Positions 35,205-44,279 of a stretch of 64,000 bases of DNA are shown piece after piece. The first letter of the stretch is position 1. Each line of letters starts with the position of its first letter. The position numbers were made by a program, and so were the translations under genes. The DNA lies in NCBI RefSeq assembly GCF_014199625.1, contig NZ_JACHNY010000002.1, positions 186,001-250,000 of the forward strand, written 5' to 3'. Below the pieces are notes generated by a model that was not told where the DNA came from, searched no databases, and saw only the letters and a program-made list of their open reading frames with translations. This stretch comes from Sphingomonas abaci (lineage in GTDB: Bacteria; Pseudomonadota; Alphaproteobacteria; Sphingomonadales; Sphingomonadaceae).

Positions 35205-36737
35205 TCAGGCGCGCTGGCCGTCGAGCAGGCGCGGAGCGCCGGTGGCGCCGTCGCGCAGATCCTCGGGCAACAGGACGGGGGCCAGGTTCTGATAGCTGAC
35301 CGGGCGCACGAAACGATCGATCGCCATGCTGCCGACCGAGGTGGTGCGGCCGTCCGAGGTGGCGGGGAAGGGGCCGCCATGCACCATCGCATGGGCGACC
35401 TCGACACCGGTCGGCCAGCCATTGGCCAGGATGCGGCCGGCCTTGCGCTCCAGAAGCGGGACGAGCTTGGCGGCGAAGTCCATATCGGCCTCGTCCATGT
35501 GCAGCGTCGCGGTCAGCTGACCCTCCGCGGCGCGCAGCACTGCCATCACCTCGACCTCGTCGCGGCAGCGGACCAGCAGCGACGACGCGCCGAACACCTC
35601 ATGCCCCAGCGCTGCATCGGCCAGGAACGCATCCGCCGTGGTGGCGAAGAAGTTCGCCTGGCCCTGCGCCACGCCCTCGCCGACCTTGCCCCGCGCGATA
35701 GTTTCGACGGCGTTGTGGCCGGCCAGCGCCTCGGCGCCCCGCGAATAGGCGGCGTGGATGCCCTGGGTCAGCATGGTCGCGGCCGGCGCGTCGGTCAGCG
35801 CGGTGCGCGCCGCCTCGACGAAGGCGTCCAGCCCCTCGCCCTCGATCGCGAGCAGCAAGCCGGGATTGGTGCAGAACTGGCCCGCGCCCATGGTCAGCGA
35901 GCCGACAAAGGCGGTGCCCAGCGCCGCGCCGCGCGCCGCCAGCGCGTGCGGCAGCAGCACGACCGGATTGATGCTCGACATTTCGGCATAGACCGGGATC
36001 GGCACCTCGCGCGCCTGCGCCAGGTTCAGGAGCGCCAGGCCGCCCCCGCGCGACCCGGTGAAACCGACCGCCTGGATGCGCGGATCGCGCACCAGCGCCG
36101 CGCCCAGATCGTTGCCGGGGCCGACCAGATGGCCGAACACGCCGGCCGGCAGGCCCGACGCTTCGACCGCGCGCGCAATCGCGCCAGCGACCAGCGCGCC
36201 GGTATGCGGATGGGCGGGGTGACCTTTCACCACCACCGGGCAACCGGCGGCGAGCGCCGAGGCGGTGTCGCCGCCCGCGGTCGAGAAGGCGAGCGGGAAG
36301 TTGGACGCGCCGAACACCGCGACCGGCCCCACCGGCACCTTGCGCAGGCGCAGGTCGGGGCGGGGCAGGGGTTGGCGATCGGGCAACGCCGGATCGATGC
36401 GCAGGTCGAGATAGGCGCCGTCGCGCAGCACGGTCGCGAACAGCTTGAGCTGGCCGACGGTGCGGCCTCGCTCGCCCTCCAGCCTGGCGCGGGGCAGGCC
36501 GCTCTCGCGCATCGCCGTCTCGATCAGCACGTCGCCCAGCGCGATGATCTCCTCACCGATCCGGTCTAGAAAGGCGGCGCGATCCTCGCGGCTGGTGGCG
36601 CGGTAGGTGTCGAATGCACCCTCGGCGGCGGCGCAGGCCGATTCGACGTCGGCGAGGCCATGAACCGCGATCGGATCGCCGACGGTCGCGCCGGTGGTGG
36701 CATCGATGGAGTGGAAGGGGGTGGCGGAATCGCTCAT
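35205..36737 (-). CDS. Aldehyde dehydrogenase (NADP+), ketoglutarate-semialdehyde type
   Basis: 510 residues from ATG 36737 with GGAGATT upstream. The frame is open for another 2.5 kb beyond, but this is antisense to the dehydratase and lactonase genes. ALDH motifs: [43 protein letters not shown], catalytic Glu in [12 protein letters not shown] and Cys in [11 protein letters not shown]. The GHPAHP and GQFCTNPG wording is that of the 2,5-dioxovalerate / alpha-ketoglutaric semialdehyde dehydrogenase branch used in Weimberg-type pentose and uronate routes. Divergent from the dehydratase across a 189-bp control region. Confidence 0.88.
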   Translation of the reverse strand: MSDSATPFHSIDATTGATVGDPIAVHGLADVESACAAAEGAFDTYRATSREDRAAFLDRIGEEIIALGDVLIETAMRESGLPRARLEGERGRTVGQLKLFATVLRDGAYLDLRIDPALPDRQPLPRPDLRLRKVPVGPVAVFGASNFPLAFSTAGGDTASALAAGCPVVVKGHPAHPHTGALVAGAIARAVEASGLPAGVFGHLVGPGNDLGAALVRDPRIQAVGFTGSRGGGLALLNLAQAREVPIPVYAEMSSINPVVLLPHALAARGAALGTAFVGSLTMGAGQFCTNPGLLLAIEGEGLDAFVEAARTALTDAPAATMLTQGIHAAYSRGAEALAGHNAVETIARGKVGEGVAQGQANFFATTADAFLADAALGHEVFGASSLLVRCRDEVEVMAVLRAAEGQLTATLHMDEADMDFAAKLVPLLERKAGRILANGWPTGVEVAHAMVHGGPFPATSDGRTTSVGSMAIDRFVRPVSYQNLAPVLLPEDLRDGATGAPRLLDGQRA

Positions 36738-36848
36738 GGGAATCTCCAATAACTCCGACTGATGTCGGGCCGGCACGGGCCGGGACGACCGGCATGTCGT
36801 CTCGGGACCTGTGCGCTCTACGAAACCGGATTGCGACCGTAAACCGGC

Positions 36849-36878
36849 TTGTCTGTCATATAATTGTCGGACTATAGA
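36849..36878 (+). promoter_or_regulatory. Candidate promoter of the dehydratase-lactonase unit
   Basis: TTGTCT (36849-36854), an 18-nt spacer and TATAGA (36873-36878), ending 48 nt before the dehydratase ATG, in the A+T-rich centre of the divergent region. A TATAAT hexamer at 36859-36864 lacks a partner at the right spacing. Confidence 0.5.
36863..36875. promoter_or_regulatory. GntR/FadR-like operator overlapping the -10
   Basis: ATTGTCGGACTAT contains the near-palindrome ATnGTCnGACnAT, the form recognised by FadR-subfamily GntR regulators of sugar-acid genes. It overlaps the -10 hexamer of the candidate dehydratase promoter, so binding would repress. No GntR gene is present in the window. 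Confidence 0.45.
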
Positions 36879-36926
36879 TTGCATCATCTTCCACGCCTTC
36901 GGGCGAATAATGGACCTTAGAGGCTT

Positions 36927-38723
36927 ATGACCGAGACGCCCGCTCCCCGGCTCCGCTCCCGTGCGTGGTTCGACAATCCCGCCAATATCGACATGACGGC
37001 GCTGTATCTGGAGCGGTACCTGAATTTCGGCCTGTCGCTGGACGAGCTGCGCTCGGGCAAGCCGATCATCGGCATCGCCCAGACCGGCAGCGACCTGAGC
37101 CCCTGCAACCGCCACCATCTTGTGCTGGCCGAGCGGGTGCGCGAGGGCGTGCGCGAGGCTGGCGGCATCGTGCTGGAATTTCCGGTCCATCCGATCCAGG
37201 AGACGGGCAAGCGCCCGACCGCCGGGCTGGACCGCAACCTGGCCTATCTGGGCCTGGTCGAGACGCTCTACGGCTATCCGCTGGACGGCGTGGTGCTGAC
37301 GATCGGCTGCGACAAGACGACGCCGGCCTGCCTGATGGCGGCGGCGACGGTCAACATCCCCACCATCGCGCTGTCCGTCGGCCCGATGCTGAATGGCTGG
37401 CACAAGGGCGAGCGCACCGGCTCGGGCACGATCGTGTGGAAGGCGCGCCAGATGCTGGCGGCGGGCGAGATCGACGATGCGGAGTTCATCCGCCTGGTCG
37501 CCAGCTCCGCGCCGTCGACCGGTTACTGCAACACCATGGGCACCGCCACGACGATGAACTCGCTGGCCGAGGCGCTGGGCATGCAGCTGCCCGGCTCGGC
37601 CGCGATCCCCGCGCCGTATCGCGACCGCCAGGAAATTTCGTATCTTACTGGCAAGCGCATCGTCGAGATGGTCGCGGAGGACCTGAAGCCGTCCGACATC
37701 CTGACCAAGCCCGCGTTCCACAACGCGATCCGGGTCAATTCGGCGATCGGCGGCTCGACCAACGCCCCGATCCACCTGGCCGCGATCGCCCGCCATATCG
37801 GCGTCGACCTGCCGATCAAGGACTGGGAGACCGAGGGGCACAAGGTGCCGCTGCTGGTCAACCTGCAGCCGGCCGGCGAATATCTGGGCGAGGATTTCTA
37901 CCGGGCGGGCGGCGTGCCGGCGGTGGTCAGCCAGCTGATGCAGCACGGGCTGATCCATGAGGACGCGCTGACCGTCAACGGCCGCACCATGGGCGACAAT
38001 TGCCGCGGCGTCGCCATCGAGGACGAGAAGGTCATCCGCCCCTATAACGCACCGCTGAAGGAGGATGCCGGCTTCATCGTGCTGTCGGGCAATCTGTTCG
38101 ACGCGGCGGTGATGAAGACCAGCGTGATCGGCCCCGAGTTCCGCGACCGTTATCTGAGCGACCCCAACGACCCCGATGCGTTCGAGGGCCCGGCGGTCGT
38201 GTTCGACGGGCCGGAGGATTATCATGCGCGGATCGACGATCCCTCGGTCGGCATCACGCCCGAGACGCTGATGTTCATGCGCGGCGCCGGCCCGATCGGC
38301 TATCCCGGCGCGGCCGAGGTCGTGAACATGCGCCCGCCCGCCTATCTCATCACCGAAGGCGTCCATGCGCTGCCCTGTATCGGCGACGGCCGCCAGTCGG
38401 GCACCAGCGGTTCGCCCTCGATCCTCAACGCGTCGCCGGAAGCGGCGGCGATGGGCGGCCTGGCGCTGCTCAAGACCGGCGATCGGGTGCGCATCGACCT
38501 GCGCGCCGGCACCGCCAACGTGCTGATCTCCGACGCGGAGCTGGCCGAGCGCCGGGCGGCGCTGGAGGCGGCGGGCGGCTATGCCTATCCGGCTTCGCAG
38601 ACCCCGTGGCAGGAGATCCAACGCTCGGTGGTCGGCCAGATGAACACCGGCGCGATTCTGGAGGGGGCGGAGAAGTACCAGCGGATCGCCCAGACCATGG
38701 GCCTGCCGCGCGACAACCACTGA
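36927..38723 (+). CDS. IlvD/Edd family sugar-acid dehydratase (pentonate/galactonate type)
   Basis: 598 residues. Cysteines C60 ([10 protein letters not shown]), C128 (TIGCDKTTP) and C201 ([10 protein letters not shown]) match the three [2Fe-2S] ligands of L-arabonate and D-xylonate dehydratases, and [18 protein letters not shown] holds the conserved catalytic Ser. [20 protein letters not shown] near the N-terminus is typical of Caulobacter XylD-like enzymes. It dehydrates an aldonate to the 2-keto-3-deoxy acid. With SMP-30 lactonase downstream and DgoK/DgoA nearby the substrate may be galactonate; with the adjacent semialdehyde dehydrogenase it may be a pentonate. Sequence alone does not decide. 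Confidence 0.9.
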   Translation: MTETPAPRLRSRAWFDNPANIDMTALYLERYLNFGLSLDELRSGKPIIGIAQTGSDLSPCNRHHLVLAERVREGVREAGGIVLEFPVHPIQETGKRPTAGLDRNLAYLGLVETLYGYPLDGVVLTIGCDKTTPACLMAAATVNIPTIALSVGPMLNGWHKGERTGSGTIVWKARQMLAAGEIDDAEFIRLVASSAPSTGYCNTMGTATTMNSLAEALGMQLPGSAAIPAPYRDRQEISYLTGKRIVEMVAEDLKPSDILTKPAFHNAIRVNSAIGGSTNAPIHLAAIARHIGVDLPIKDWETEGHKVPLLVNLQPAGEYLGEDFYRAGGVPAVVSQLMQHGLIHEDALTVNGRTMGDNCRGVAIEDEKVIRPYNAPLKEDAGFIVLSGNLFDAAVMKTSVIGPEFRDRYLSDPNDPDAFEGPAVVFDGPEDYHARIDDPSVGITPETLMFMRGAGPIGYPGAAEVVNMRPPAYLITEGVHALPCIGDGRQSGTSGSPSILNASPEAAAMGGLALLKTGDRVRIDLRAGTANVLISDAELAERRAALEAAGGYAYPASQTPWQEIQRSVVGQMNTGAILEGAEKYQRIAQTMGLPRDNH

Positions 38724-38750
38724 GGCGGCGGTCAGGAGGGGAGGACGAGG

Positions 38751-39620
38751 ATGACGGTGCGCAATGTCTGGTCGCTCGGCGCGACGCTGGGCGAGGGGCC
38801 GGTATGGGACGCGCGCGACGGCGCGCTCTGGTTCGTCGATATCAAGCAGCACCGGGTCCATCGCTTCGACCCGGACGGCGGCGAGACGCGCAGCTTCCAG
38901 GCGCCCGCCCAGATCGGCTGGGTGCTGCCGGCTGAGGATGGCGCCTTCCTGGCGGGCCTCCAGACCGGGCTGCACCGCTTCGATCCCGACAGCGGCGCGT
39001 TCACGCTGCTGACCACGGTGGAGCCGGACCGGCCGGGCAATCGCTTGAACGACGCCACCGTGGCGGCGGACGGCGCGGTGTGGTTCGGATCGATGGACGA
39101 TGGCGAGACCGCCGTGACCGGGCAGGTGCACCGCTTCCACGCCGGTACGCTGACGACCAGCGCGATCCCGCCCGTCGTCATCACCAATGGCCCGGCGGTG
39201 TCGCCGGACGGCGCGACGCTCTATCATGTCGATACGCTCGGCCGCACGATCCATGCGGTGCCGCTGGATGGTGCCGAGGCCGGCGTCCCTCGGCTGTTCG
39301 CGACGATCGCGGACGCAGACGGCTATCCGGACGGCGTCAGCGTCGATGCGGAGGGCGGTGTCTGGGTTGGTCTCTGGGGCGGCTGGTCGGCGCGCCGCTA
39401 CGCGCCGGACAGTACGTTGGACCGGGTGGTGCGCTTCCCGGTCGCCAATATCACCAAGGTCGCGTTCGGTGGGCCGGACCTGCGCACCGGCTTCGCGACC
39501 AGCGCCGGCAAGGGGCTGAGTGAGGCGGAACGGGCCGCGCAGCCGGAGGCGGGCAGCCTGTTCGCCTTCGACGTCGACGTTCCCGGCCGCGTCTTGCCGC
39601 TGGCGAAGGTCTCTGCCTGA
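38751..39620 (+). CDS. SMP-30/gluconolactonase/LRE family lactonase
   Basis: 289 residues, GGGGAGGACGAGG before the ATG. Six-bladed propeller pattern: [20 protein letters not shown] with the metal-binding Glu, [21 protein letters not shown] with the Asn-Asp ligand pair, [19 protein letters not shown] and [19 protein letters not shown]. These bind the divalent metal that hydrolyses sugar lactones. Follows the dehydratase by 27 nt: lactone to aldonate to keto-deoxy acid is the logical order. Cytosolic (no signal peptide). Confidence 0.9.
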   Translation: MTVRNVWSLGATLGEGPVWDARDGALWFVDIKQHRVHRFDPDGGETRSFQAPAQIGWVLPAEDGAFLAGLQTGLHRFDPDSGAFTLLTTVEPDRPGNRLNDATVAADGAVWFGSMDDGETAVTGQVHRFHAGTLTTSAIPPVVITNGPAVSPDGATLYHVDTLGRTIHAVPLDGAEAGVPRLFATIADADGYPDGVSVDAEGGVWVGLWGGWSARRYAPDSTLDRVVRFPVANITKVAFGGPDLRTGFATSAGKGLSEAERAAQPEAGSLFAFDVDVPGRVLPLAKVSA

Positions 39621-39626
39621 CCGGGG

Positions 39627-39672
39627 GATCGCGTGGCGCGGGCCGGGGGGTCGCCGGGCGCGTCACGCGATC
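39627..39672. terminator. Bidirectional hairpin between convergent genes
   Basis: Left arm 39627-39640 (GATCGCGTGGCGCG) pairs with right arm 39659-39672 (CGCGTCACGCGATC) over 14 positions with one mismatch, around an 18-nt G-rich loop. It sits 6 nt after the lactonase stop and 16 nt from the lipoprotein stop, as expected of a shared terminator, although no T run follows. Confidence 0.6.
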
Positions 39673-39688
39673 ACCGGGTGTTCGCTGC

Positions 39689-40279
39689 TTACTTGGGCAG
39701 TTTGATCGTTGGGGTGAGCCGTTCGATCACCGTCTGCGCATCATAGGAATGCGGCGTGCTGGCGGTGACCGGCGTGTTCGACATCTTGATGACGGCGGTT
39801 GCCTGATAATTGTCGACGCTGTTGATGTCGACCTGGTCTCCCCAGAACGGGCCATCCTGCCATGGCGCCCAGGTGCGCCAGCCGAACGGGCCATGATAGC
39901 GCCAGCTCGGCGCCCAATAGCCGCCCCAGCCATTCCAGCCGAAGCCGGGGCCGGCGGGCTCGACATTTGCATAGATCGTATCATCCAGCGCGGTGTCGCC
40001 CTTCATCATGGTGAAGGTGCGGAATCCCTTTTGGATGGTCAACTGCGCCGCACGGTAGAACAGGTAGCGATCGACGGTATCCCGCGAAGTGACGGTATTG
40101 CCGGTGAAGTTGACTTCATAGGTGTTCGTCGACAGTTGCTTGTCGCTATAGCCTGGACTGTTCGCGCTGACATCGGCGGCGGGATGATAGGTGGTCGGGG
40201 TGGTGCATCCCGCCAATGCCAGGGAGGCGAGCAGGGCCGATGCGAGCAATCCGCGACGAGCAGTTCCGATTTTGACCAT
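39689..40279 (-). CDS. CC0125/CC1285-like lipoprotein
   Basis: 196 residues from ATG 40279 (GGAG 8 nt upstream). Lipobox LASLALAGC gives a mature lipoprotein. The conserved core YSDKQLSTNTYEVNFTGNTV, TSRDTVDRYLFYRAAQLTIQ and KGFRTFTMMKG is that of the CC0125/CC1285 family found in Caulobacter and sphingomonads; a Trp/Gly-rich stretch follows (GWNGWGGYWAPSWRYHGPFG). Function unknown, cell-envelope location likely. It interrupts the sugar-acid locus in the opposite direction, and its start faces the 509-bp gap before dgoK. Confidence 0.85.
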   Translation of the reverse strand: MVKIGTARRGLLASALLASLALAGCTTPTTYHPAADVSANSPGYSDKQLSTNTYEVNFTGNTVTSRDTVDRYLFYRAAQLTIQKGFRTFTMMKGDTALDDTIYANVEPAGPGFGWNGWGGYWAPSWRYHGPFGWRTWAPWQDGPFWGDQVDINSVDNYQATAVIKMSNTPVTASTPHSYDAQTVIERLTPTIKLPK

Positions 40280-40788
40280 GATGATCACTCCTTGTTGGGG
40301 CTGGGAGAAGTGGTCCATGGGCATGCGTGCGGATGGGCGGCGGCCGAACACTGGCCGCGCTTCGCAAACCCTGGATGAGCGAAATCGATACGGATCAGAC
40401 CTGTGCGCCGCCGCGCGACGGCTATGAAGAATCGGTGCTGCCTGGCTTATCGCGTTGAGAAGAAAGGCAGCAACAAGGCGCGAAAGGGCGACATCGGCCT
40501 GTATGGTCTTGGTCCGGCGGGAATTCCGCGACGGGCCGGCATTAAGGTGGCAGGGGATAGGGCATGGCCGACTCGCTGCAGCATTGAGACATGATCTTGG
40601 ATCATGCGAAGGAACGACGATCTCCCGACATGTTTCCTATCATGGATTATTGTTCATGTTTGAGGCGGCACGCCGCTCGGCGGATCGTGGGCGGTGCTGC
40701 CGATGGGCCCGGTGCCGGGGTTTCGGGTTGGATCGAACCGGGGTTGCGGGCTATGCGCCGAATTCCCCGAACAGGAGATGACAAGCCT
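40280..40788. other. 509-bp divergent intergenic region, no convincing gene
   Basis: Short frames in this gap (for example 40403-40594) have no ribosome site, no recognised domain and basic low-complexity products, so I call none. It is relatively A+T-rich around 40590-40660, contains the perfect inverted repeat described separately, and must hold promoters for the lipoprotein (minus) and for dgoK (plus). Confidence 0.5.
40590..40606. promoter_or_regulatory. Perfect inverted repeat upstream of dgoK
   Basis: CATGATC (40590-40596), TTG, GATCATG (40600-40606): 17 bp with perfect 7-bp arms, 183 nt before the dgoK start. It is a plausible operator for a LacI- or IclR-type regulator; none is encoded here. 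The symmetry differs from the GntR-like site before the dehydratase, so the two halves of the locus may not share a regulator. Confidence 0.4.
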
Positions 40789-41664
40789 ATGATCAGCGGA
40801 CCGTTCATCGCCGTCGACTGGGGGACGACCAACCGTCGGGCGTGGCGGATCGAGGGGGGCGTCGTTACCGCCGAGGAGCGCGATGGCCGCGGCGTCACGT
40901 CGGTGCCGGCGAACGGCTGGGACGCGGAAGTGGCGGGGCTGCGCGATCGGCTGGGCGATCACCCGATGCTGCTGGCGGGGATGGTCGGCTCGACGATCGG
41001 CTGGCGCGCGGCGCCCTATGTGCCCGCACCGGCCGGACTCGCCGATCTCGCCGCGCATTGGCTGGCGGTCGACGGGCGCACCGTGATCGTACCCGGGCTG
41101 TCGACCCTGGCCGGGGGGCGAGGCGACGTGATGCGGGGCGAGGAGGTGCAACTGCTCGGCGCTGCGGCGGCCGGCCTGACGCCGGGCGACGCGCTGCTCT
41201 GCCAGCCCGGGACGCACTGCAAATGGGCGACGATGCAAGATGGCCGCGTCGCCGGCTTCGTCACCGCCATGACCGGTGAGCTGTTCGCGCTGCTGCGCGG
41301 GGGCGGGATTCTGGCCGCGCAACTGGCGGGCGAAGTGAATGCCGGCGCGGCCTTCGAAGCGGGCGTGGCGGAGGGGCGCCGGCGCGACCTGCCCGCCGCG
41401 CTGTTCGGCATTCGCACGGCCAAGCTGCTCGGTCTGCGCGACGATGCCGATGCGTCCTCCTATGCCAGCGGGCTGCTGATCGGCGCGGACGTCGCCGCGC
41501 GGCTGGCCGAGACGCCCGGCGCGACCGTCCATGTGCTGGCCGATCCGGTGCTGGGCGGTCTCTATGCCACCGCCATCCATCTCTGTGGCGGCACCGCGGT
41601 CGCGGTCGACAGCCATGCCGCCTTCATCGCGGGGATCACCCGCCTCGGGAGTTTCCTGCCATGA
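40789..41664 (+). CDS. dgoK: 2-dehydro-3-deoxygalactonokinase
   Basis: 291 residues starting MISGPFIAVDWGTTNRRAWR, the phosphate-1 ATP motif of the sugar-kinase/actin fold. LAGMVGSTIGWRAAPYVPAP, VPGLSTLAGGRGDVMRGEE and CQPGTHCKWATMQDGRVAGF with TAMTGELFALL are DgoK signatures. AGGAG lies 11 nt upstream, rather far; earlier in-frame codons give a non-conserved tail. It phosphorylates 2-keto-3-deoxygalactonate on C6. It overlaps dgoA by 4 bp (ATGA), so kinase and aldolase are coupled. Confidence 0.92.
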   Translation: MISGPFIAVDWGTTNRRAWRIEGGVVTAEERDGRGVTSVPANGWDAEVAGLRDRLGDHPMLLAGMVGSTIGWRAAPYVPAPAGLADLAAHWLAVDGRTVIVPGLSTLAGGRGDVMRGEEVQLLGAAAAGLTPGDALLCQPGTHCKWATMQDGRVAGFVTAMTGELFALLRGGGILAAQLAGEVNAGAAFEAGVAEGRRRDLPAALFGIRTAKLLGLRDDADASSYASGLLIGADVAARLAETPGATVHVLADPVLGGLYATAIHLCGGTAVAVDSHAAFIAGITRLGSFLP

Positions 41665-42278
41665 GTGATTTCGCTTCCTATTTTGCGCGCTGCCCGCTGG
41701 TCGCGATCCTGCGCGGGGTCAGCCCCGACGAGGTCGAGCCGATCGGCGAGGTCCTGGTCGCCGCTGGCTTCACGCTGATCGAAGTGCCGATGAATTCGCC
41801 CGAAGCGCTGGAGAGCGTCGCGCGGCTTGCCCGGCGGTTCGGCGAGGTGGCGATGATCGGCGCGGGCACCGTGCTGGATGTCGCGACGGTCGGCCGGGTG
41901 CGCGACGCGGGCGGGCGGATGGTGATCTCGCCCAACACCGATGTCGCGGTGATCGCGGCGACGGCGGCGGCCGGGATGGCGTCGCTGCCCGGCTATTTCA
42001 CCCCGTCCGAGGCGTTCGCCGCGCTGGGGGCGGGGGCGAGCGCGCTCAAGCTGTTCCCGGCCGAGGCCGCCACGCCATCGGTGTTGAAGGCGCAGCGCGC
42101 AGTGTTGCCGCGATCGGTCCCGGTACTGGTGGTGGGCGGCGTCGCACCGGATACCATGGCGCCGTGGCGCGCGGTCGGGGCGGACGGCTTCGGTCTGGGA
42201 TCGGCACTGTACAAGCCAGGCATGACGGCGGCCGAGGTCGGCGCGGCGGCGCGCGCCTTCGTCGCGGCGCTCGGCTGA
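41661..42278 (+). CDS. dgoA: 2-dehydro-3-deoxy-6-phosphogalactonate aldolase
   Basis: 205 residues. Class I aldolase of the KDPG/KDPGal family: CPLVAILRGVSPDEV, FTLIEVPMNSPEAL (catalytic Glu), MIGAGTVLDVATV, SPNTDVAVI, LPGYFTPSEAF and ALKLFPAEAATPSVLKA with the Schiff-base Lys. The N and S in EVPMNSPE favour the KDPGal (DgoA) over the KDPG (Eda) branch. Cleaves KDPGal to pyruvate and glyceraldehyde-3-phosphate, completing the De Ley-Doudoroff galactonate route. Confidence 0.93.
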   Translation: MSDFASYFARCPLVAILRGVSPDEVEPIGEVLVAAGFTLIEVPMNSPEALESVARLARRFGEVAMIGAGTVLDVATVGRVRDAGGRMVISPNTDVAVIAATAAAGMASLPGYFTPSEAFAALGAGASALKLFPAEAATPSVLKAQRAVLPRSVPVLVVGGVAPDTMAPWRAVGADGFGLGSALYKPGMTAAEVGAAARAFVAALG

Positions 42279-42301
42279 CCAGGGTGGCGCGACCGGGCGA
42301 C

Positions 42302-42664
42302 CGGGTGAAGATCTTCTTCGACGGCGGCCTGCGCCCGGCGGGGATGGAATATGCGCTGGTCTGTCGTGGCGAGCGTCGCGTGCGGCAGGATCTGGGGCCG
42401 GGCACCAGCATGACCGCCGAGTGGCTGGCGCTGCTCGCCGCCACGCGCTGGGCGCTGGCGCTTGGCGGACCGGTGGTGCTGGTTGGCGACTCGGCGGCGG
42501 TGATCGCCCAGGCGCGTGGTCTGGTCCCTGCGCGCGGCGATCATGCGGCGCACTGGGCGGAGTGGCAGGCGCTGGTGGCGAGCGGGCCGCCGCCCACGCT
42601 GCGCCAGGTCAAGCGCGCGCAGAACCTGGCGGGCATCGCGCTCGATCGCTTGCCCGGACGGTGA
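42302..42664 (+). CDS. Small RNase H-like fold protein
   Basis: 120 residues from GTG 42302 (VKIFFDGGLRPAGME); GTG 42284 is an alternative that adds six residues. The three acidic positions of RNase HI folds are visible: Asp in IFFDGG, Glu in MTAEWLALLAA and Asp in VLVGDSAAVIAQ, in the reverse-transcriptase-like RVT_3 subfamily. Shorter than RNase HI (about 150 residues), without the basic handle. It may act on RNA or be a degenerate RNase H. Follows dgoA by 23 nt on the same strand with no obvious link. Confidence 0.75.
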   Translation, partial: RVKIFFDGGLRPAGMEYALVCRGERRVRQDLGPGTSMTAEWLALLAATRWALALGGPVVLVGDSAAVIAQARGLVPARGDHAAHWAEWQALVASGPPPTLRQVKRAQNLAGIALDRLPGR

Positions 42665-42828
42665 GCGTCGCGACGGCGCGCGATTTTCGATGTTCCGCGA
42701 ACAGGATCGGCTCATGTAGACGCGCATGCGTGTGTTTGTCGTCGGAGCGGGTCATGCGCCGTCGCACGGAGCCTTGGGCGTTCAGCGCCGGCGCGCGGCG
42801 CATCTCGCGACGTCGCGGCTCGCCGCGA

Positions 42829-43026
42829 TCAGGGCCAGGCGTTGGCGAGCACCGCCAGATCGGCGGCATCGACCGGCGCGCCCGACCCGTCCGCCGCGAT
42901 CCGATGGCCCCTGTCCTGTCCGCCTCCGGATGTCGAGCCGGCGACGTCGACCGCCGTCCAGATGATCCCCGCCGCCCATAGCAAGGCGAACCAGCGGCTG
43001 CGAAAGATGCGAGGCGAGGGGATCAT
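42829..43026 (-). CDS. Small membrane protein, unknown, behind nrdB
   Basis: 65 residues from ATG 43026 with GAGGGG upstream. Basic N-terminus (MIPSPRIFRSR), one membrane helix (WFALLWAAGIIWTAVDVAG) and a polar tail ending in VDAADLAVLANAWP. Lies 93 nt after nrdB on the same strand, so it may share its transcript. No family recognised. The start and membrane helix look genuine; the function is unknown. Confidence 0.6.
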   Translation of the reverse strand: MIPSPRIFRSRWFALLWAAGIIWTAVDVAGSTSGGGQDRGHRIAADGSGAPVDAADLAVLANAWP

Positions 43027-43119
43027 GATCCCCTCATGCGCCCGCGATCCTTGCCAAGCCGTTGATCCGCGGGACCGAACGCGCGGCAACCGATCTGCCG
43101 CGCGCTCGGTCACTGGATG

Positions 43120-44181
43120 TCACTCCGCCGCGACGCCGGCCGTGCCGAACATGTCGGTCATCTCGCCCGCGCCGGCATCCTCATTGGCCGGCTTGCCGCT
43201 CTTGGCCTTCTGGCGCGTGTCGAACGCGTCCCACACGTCGTTCCACTGGCCGCGCGTCGCCGCCTTCGAATATTCCGTCGCCCGGGTCTCGAAGAAATTG
43301 GCATGCTCCACGCCGTTCAGCAGCGGGGTCAGCCAGGGCAGGGGATGTTCGTCGATCATGTAGATCGGCTTCAGGCCCAGTTGGCCCAGCCGCCAGTCGG
43401 CGATGTAGCGGATATACTTCTTGATCTCCTTGGGCGTCATGCCGTTGACTGGGCCCATCTCGAAGGCGAGATCGATGAAATTGTCCTCCAGCCGGATCGT
43501 CGTCTGGCAGACGTCAGCGATGTCGTCCTTCACCGCCCGGGTCAGGCACTGGCGCTCCTTGGTGAAGGCGTGGAAGAGCTGGATGATCCCCTCGCAATGC
43601 AGGCTTTCGTCGCGCACTGACCAGGTGACGATCTGGCCCATGCCCTTCATCTTGTTGAAGCGCGGGAAGTTCATCAGCATCGCGAAGCTGGCGAAGAGCT
43701 GCACGCCCTCGGTGAAGCCGCCGAACATCGCCAGCGTGCGCGCGATATCCTCGTCGCTGTCGACGCCGAAGCGCTGCAGATAGTCGTGCTTGTCCTTCAT
43801 TTCCGAATATTCGAGGAAGGCGCCATATTCGCTCTCGGGCATGCCGATCGTGTCGAGCAAATGGCTATAGGCGGCGATGTGCACCGTCTCCATGTTGCTG
43901 AACGCGGTCAGCATCATCTTGATCTCGGTGGGCTTGAACACTCGTCCATATTTCTCGTGGTAACAGTCCTGCACCTCGACGTCCGCCTGGGTGAAGAAGC
44001 GGAAGATCTGGGTCAGCAGGTTGCGCTCGTGATCCGACAGCTTCTGCGCCCAATCGCGGCAGTCCTCGCCCAGCGGCACCTCTTCGGGCAGCCAGTGGAG
44101 CTGTTGCTGACGCTTCCAGAACTCGAACGCCCAGGGGTATTCGAACGGCTTGTACTGTTTCGACGCGGCGAGCAGGGACAT
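43120..44181 (-). CDS. nrdB: Class Ia ribonucleotide reductase, beta subunit
   Basis: 353 residues, AAGGAAA before the ATG. Diiron ligands are visible in FTQADVEVQDCY, FSNMETVHIAAYSHLLDTIG (Glu-x2-His followed four residues later by the radical-site Tyr), FTEGVQLFASFA and SVRDESLHCEGIIQLF (Glu-x2-His). It carries the tyrosyl radical needed by the alpha subunit. No ATP-cone is fused to it. nrdA lies 3 kb upstream on the same strand, separated by four unrelated genes, one of them (the glycosyltransferase) and another (DUF2171) on the opposite strand. Confidence 0.95.
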   Translation of the reverse strand: MSLLAASKQYKPFEYPWAFEFWKRQQQLHWLPEEVPLGEDCRDWAQKLSDHERNLLTQIFRFFTQADVEVQDCYHEKYGRVFKPTEIKMMLTAFSNMETVHIAAYSHLLDTIGMPESEYGAFLEYSEMKDKHDYLQRFGVDSDEDIARTLAMFGGFTEGVQLFASFAMLMNFPRFNKMKGMGQIVTWSVRDESLHCEGIIQLFHAFTKERQCLTRAVKDDIADVCQTTIRLEDNFIDLAFEMGPVNGMTPKEIKKYIRYIADWRLGQLGLKPIYMIDEHPLPWLTPLLNGVEHANFFETRATEYSKAATRGQWNDVWDAFDTRQKAKSGKPANEDAGAGEMTDMFGTAGVAAE

Positions 44182-44279
44182 GATAATTTCCTTAATGAAA
44201 TCAAATGTGTGAAATGGGGACAGTGACGCCGCACCGGGTGCTCTTGCTGAAAGTGCTGCGCAGTTTATAGACTTGTCTT

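Noticed and set aside
35205..39254. 1349-codon open minus-strand frame covering the aldehyde dehydrogenase and continuing across the dehydratase and lactonase genes
   Set aside because: Only the part below 36737 has ALDH motifs and a ribosome site; the rest is antisense to two well-supported genes, an effect of high third-position G+C.
40403..40594. 63-codon plus-strand frame in the gap before dgoK
   Set aside because: No ribosome site, basic low-complexity product, no neighbour relation.
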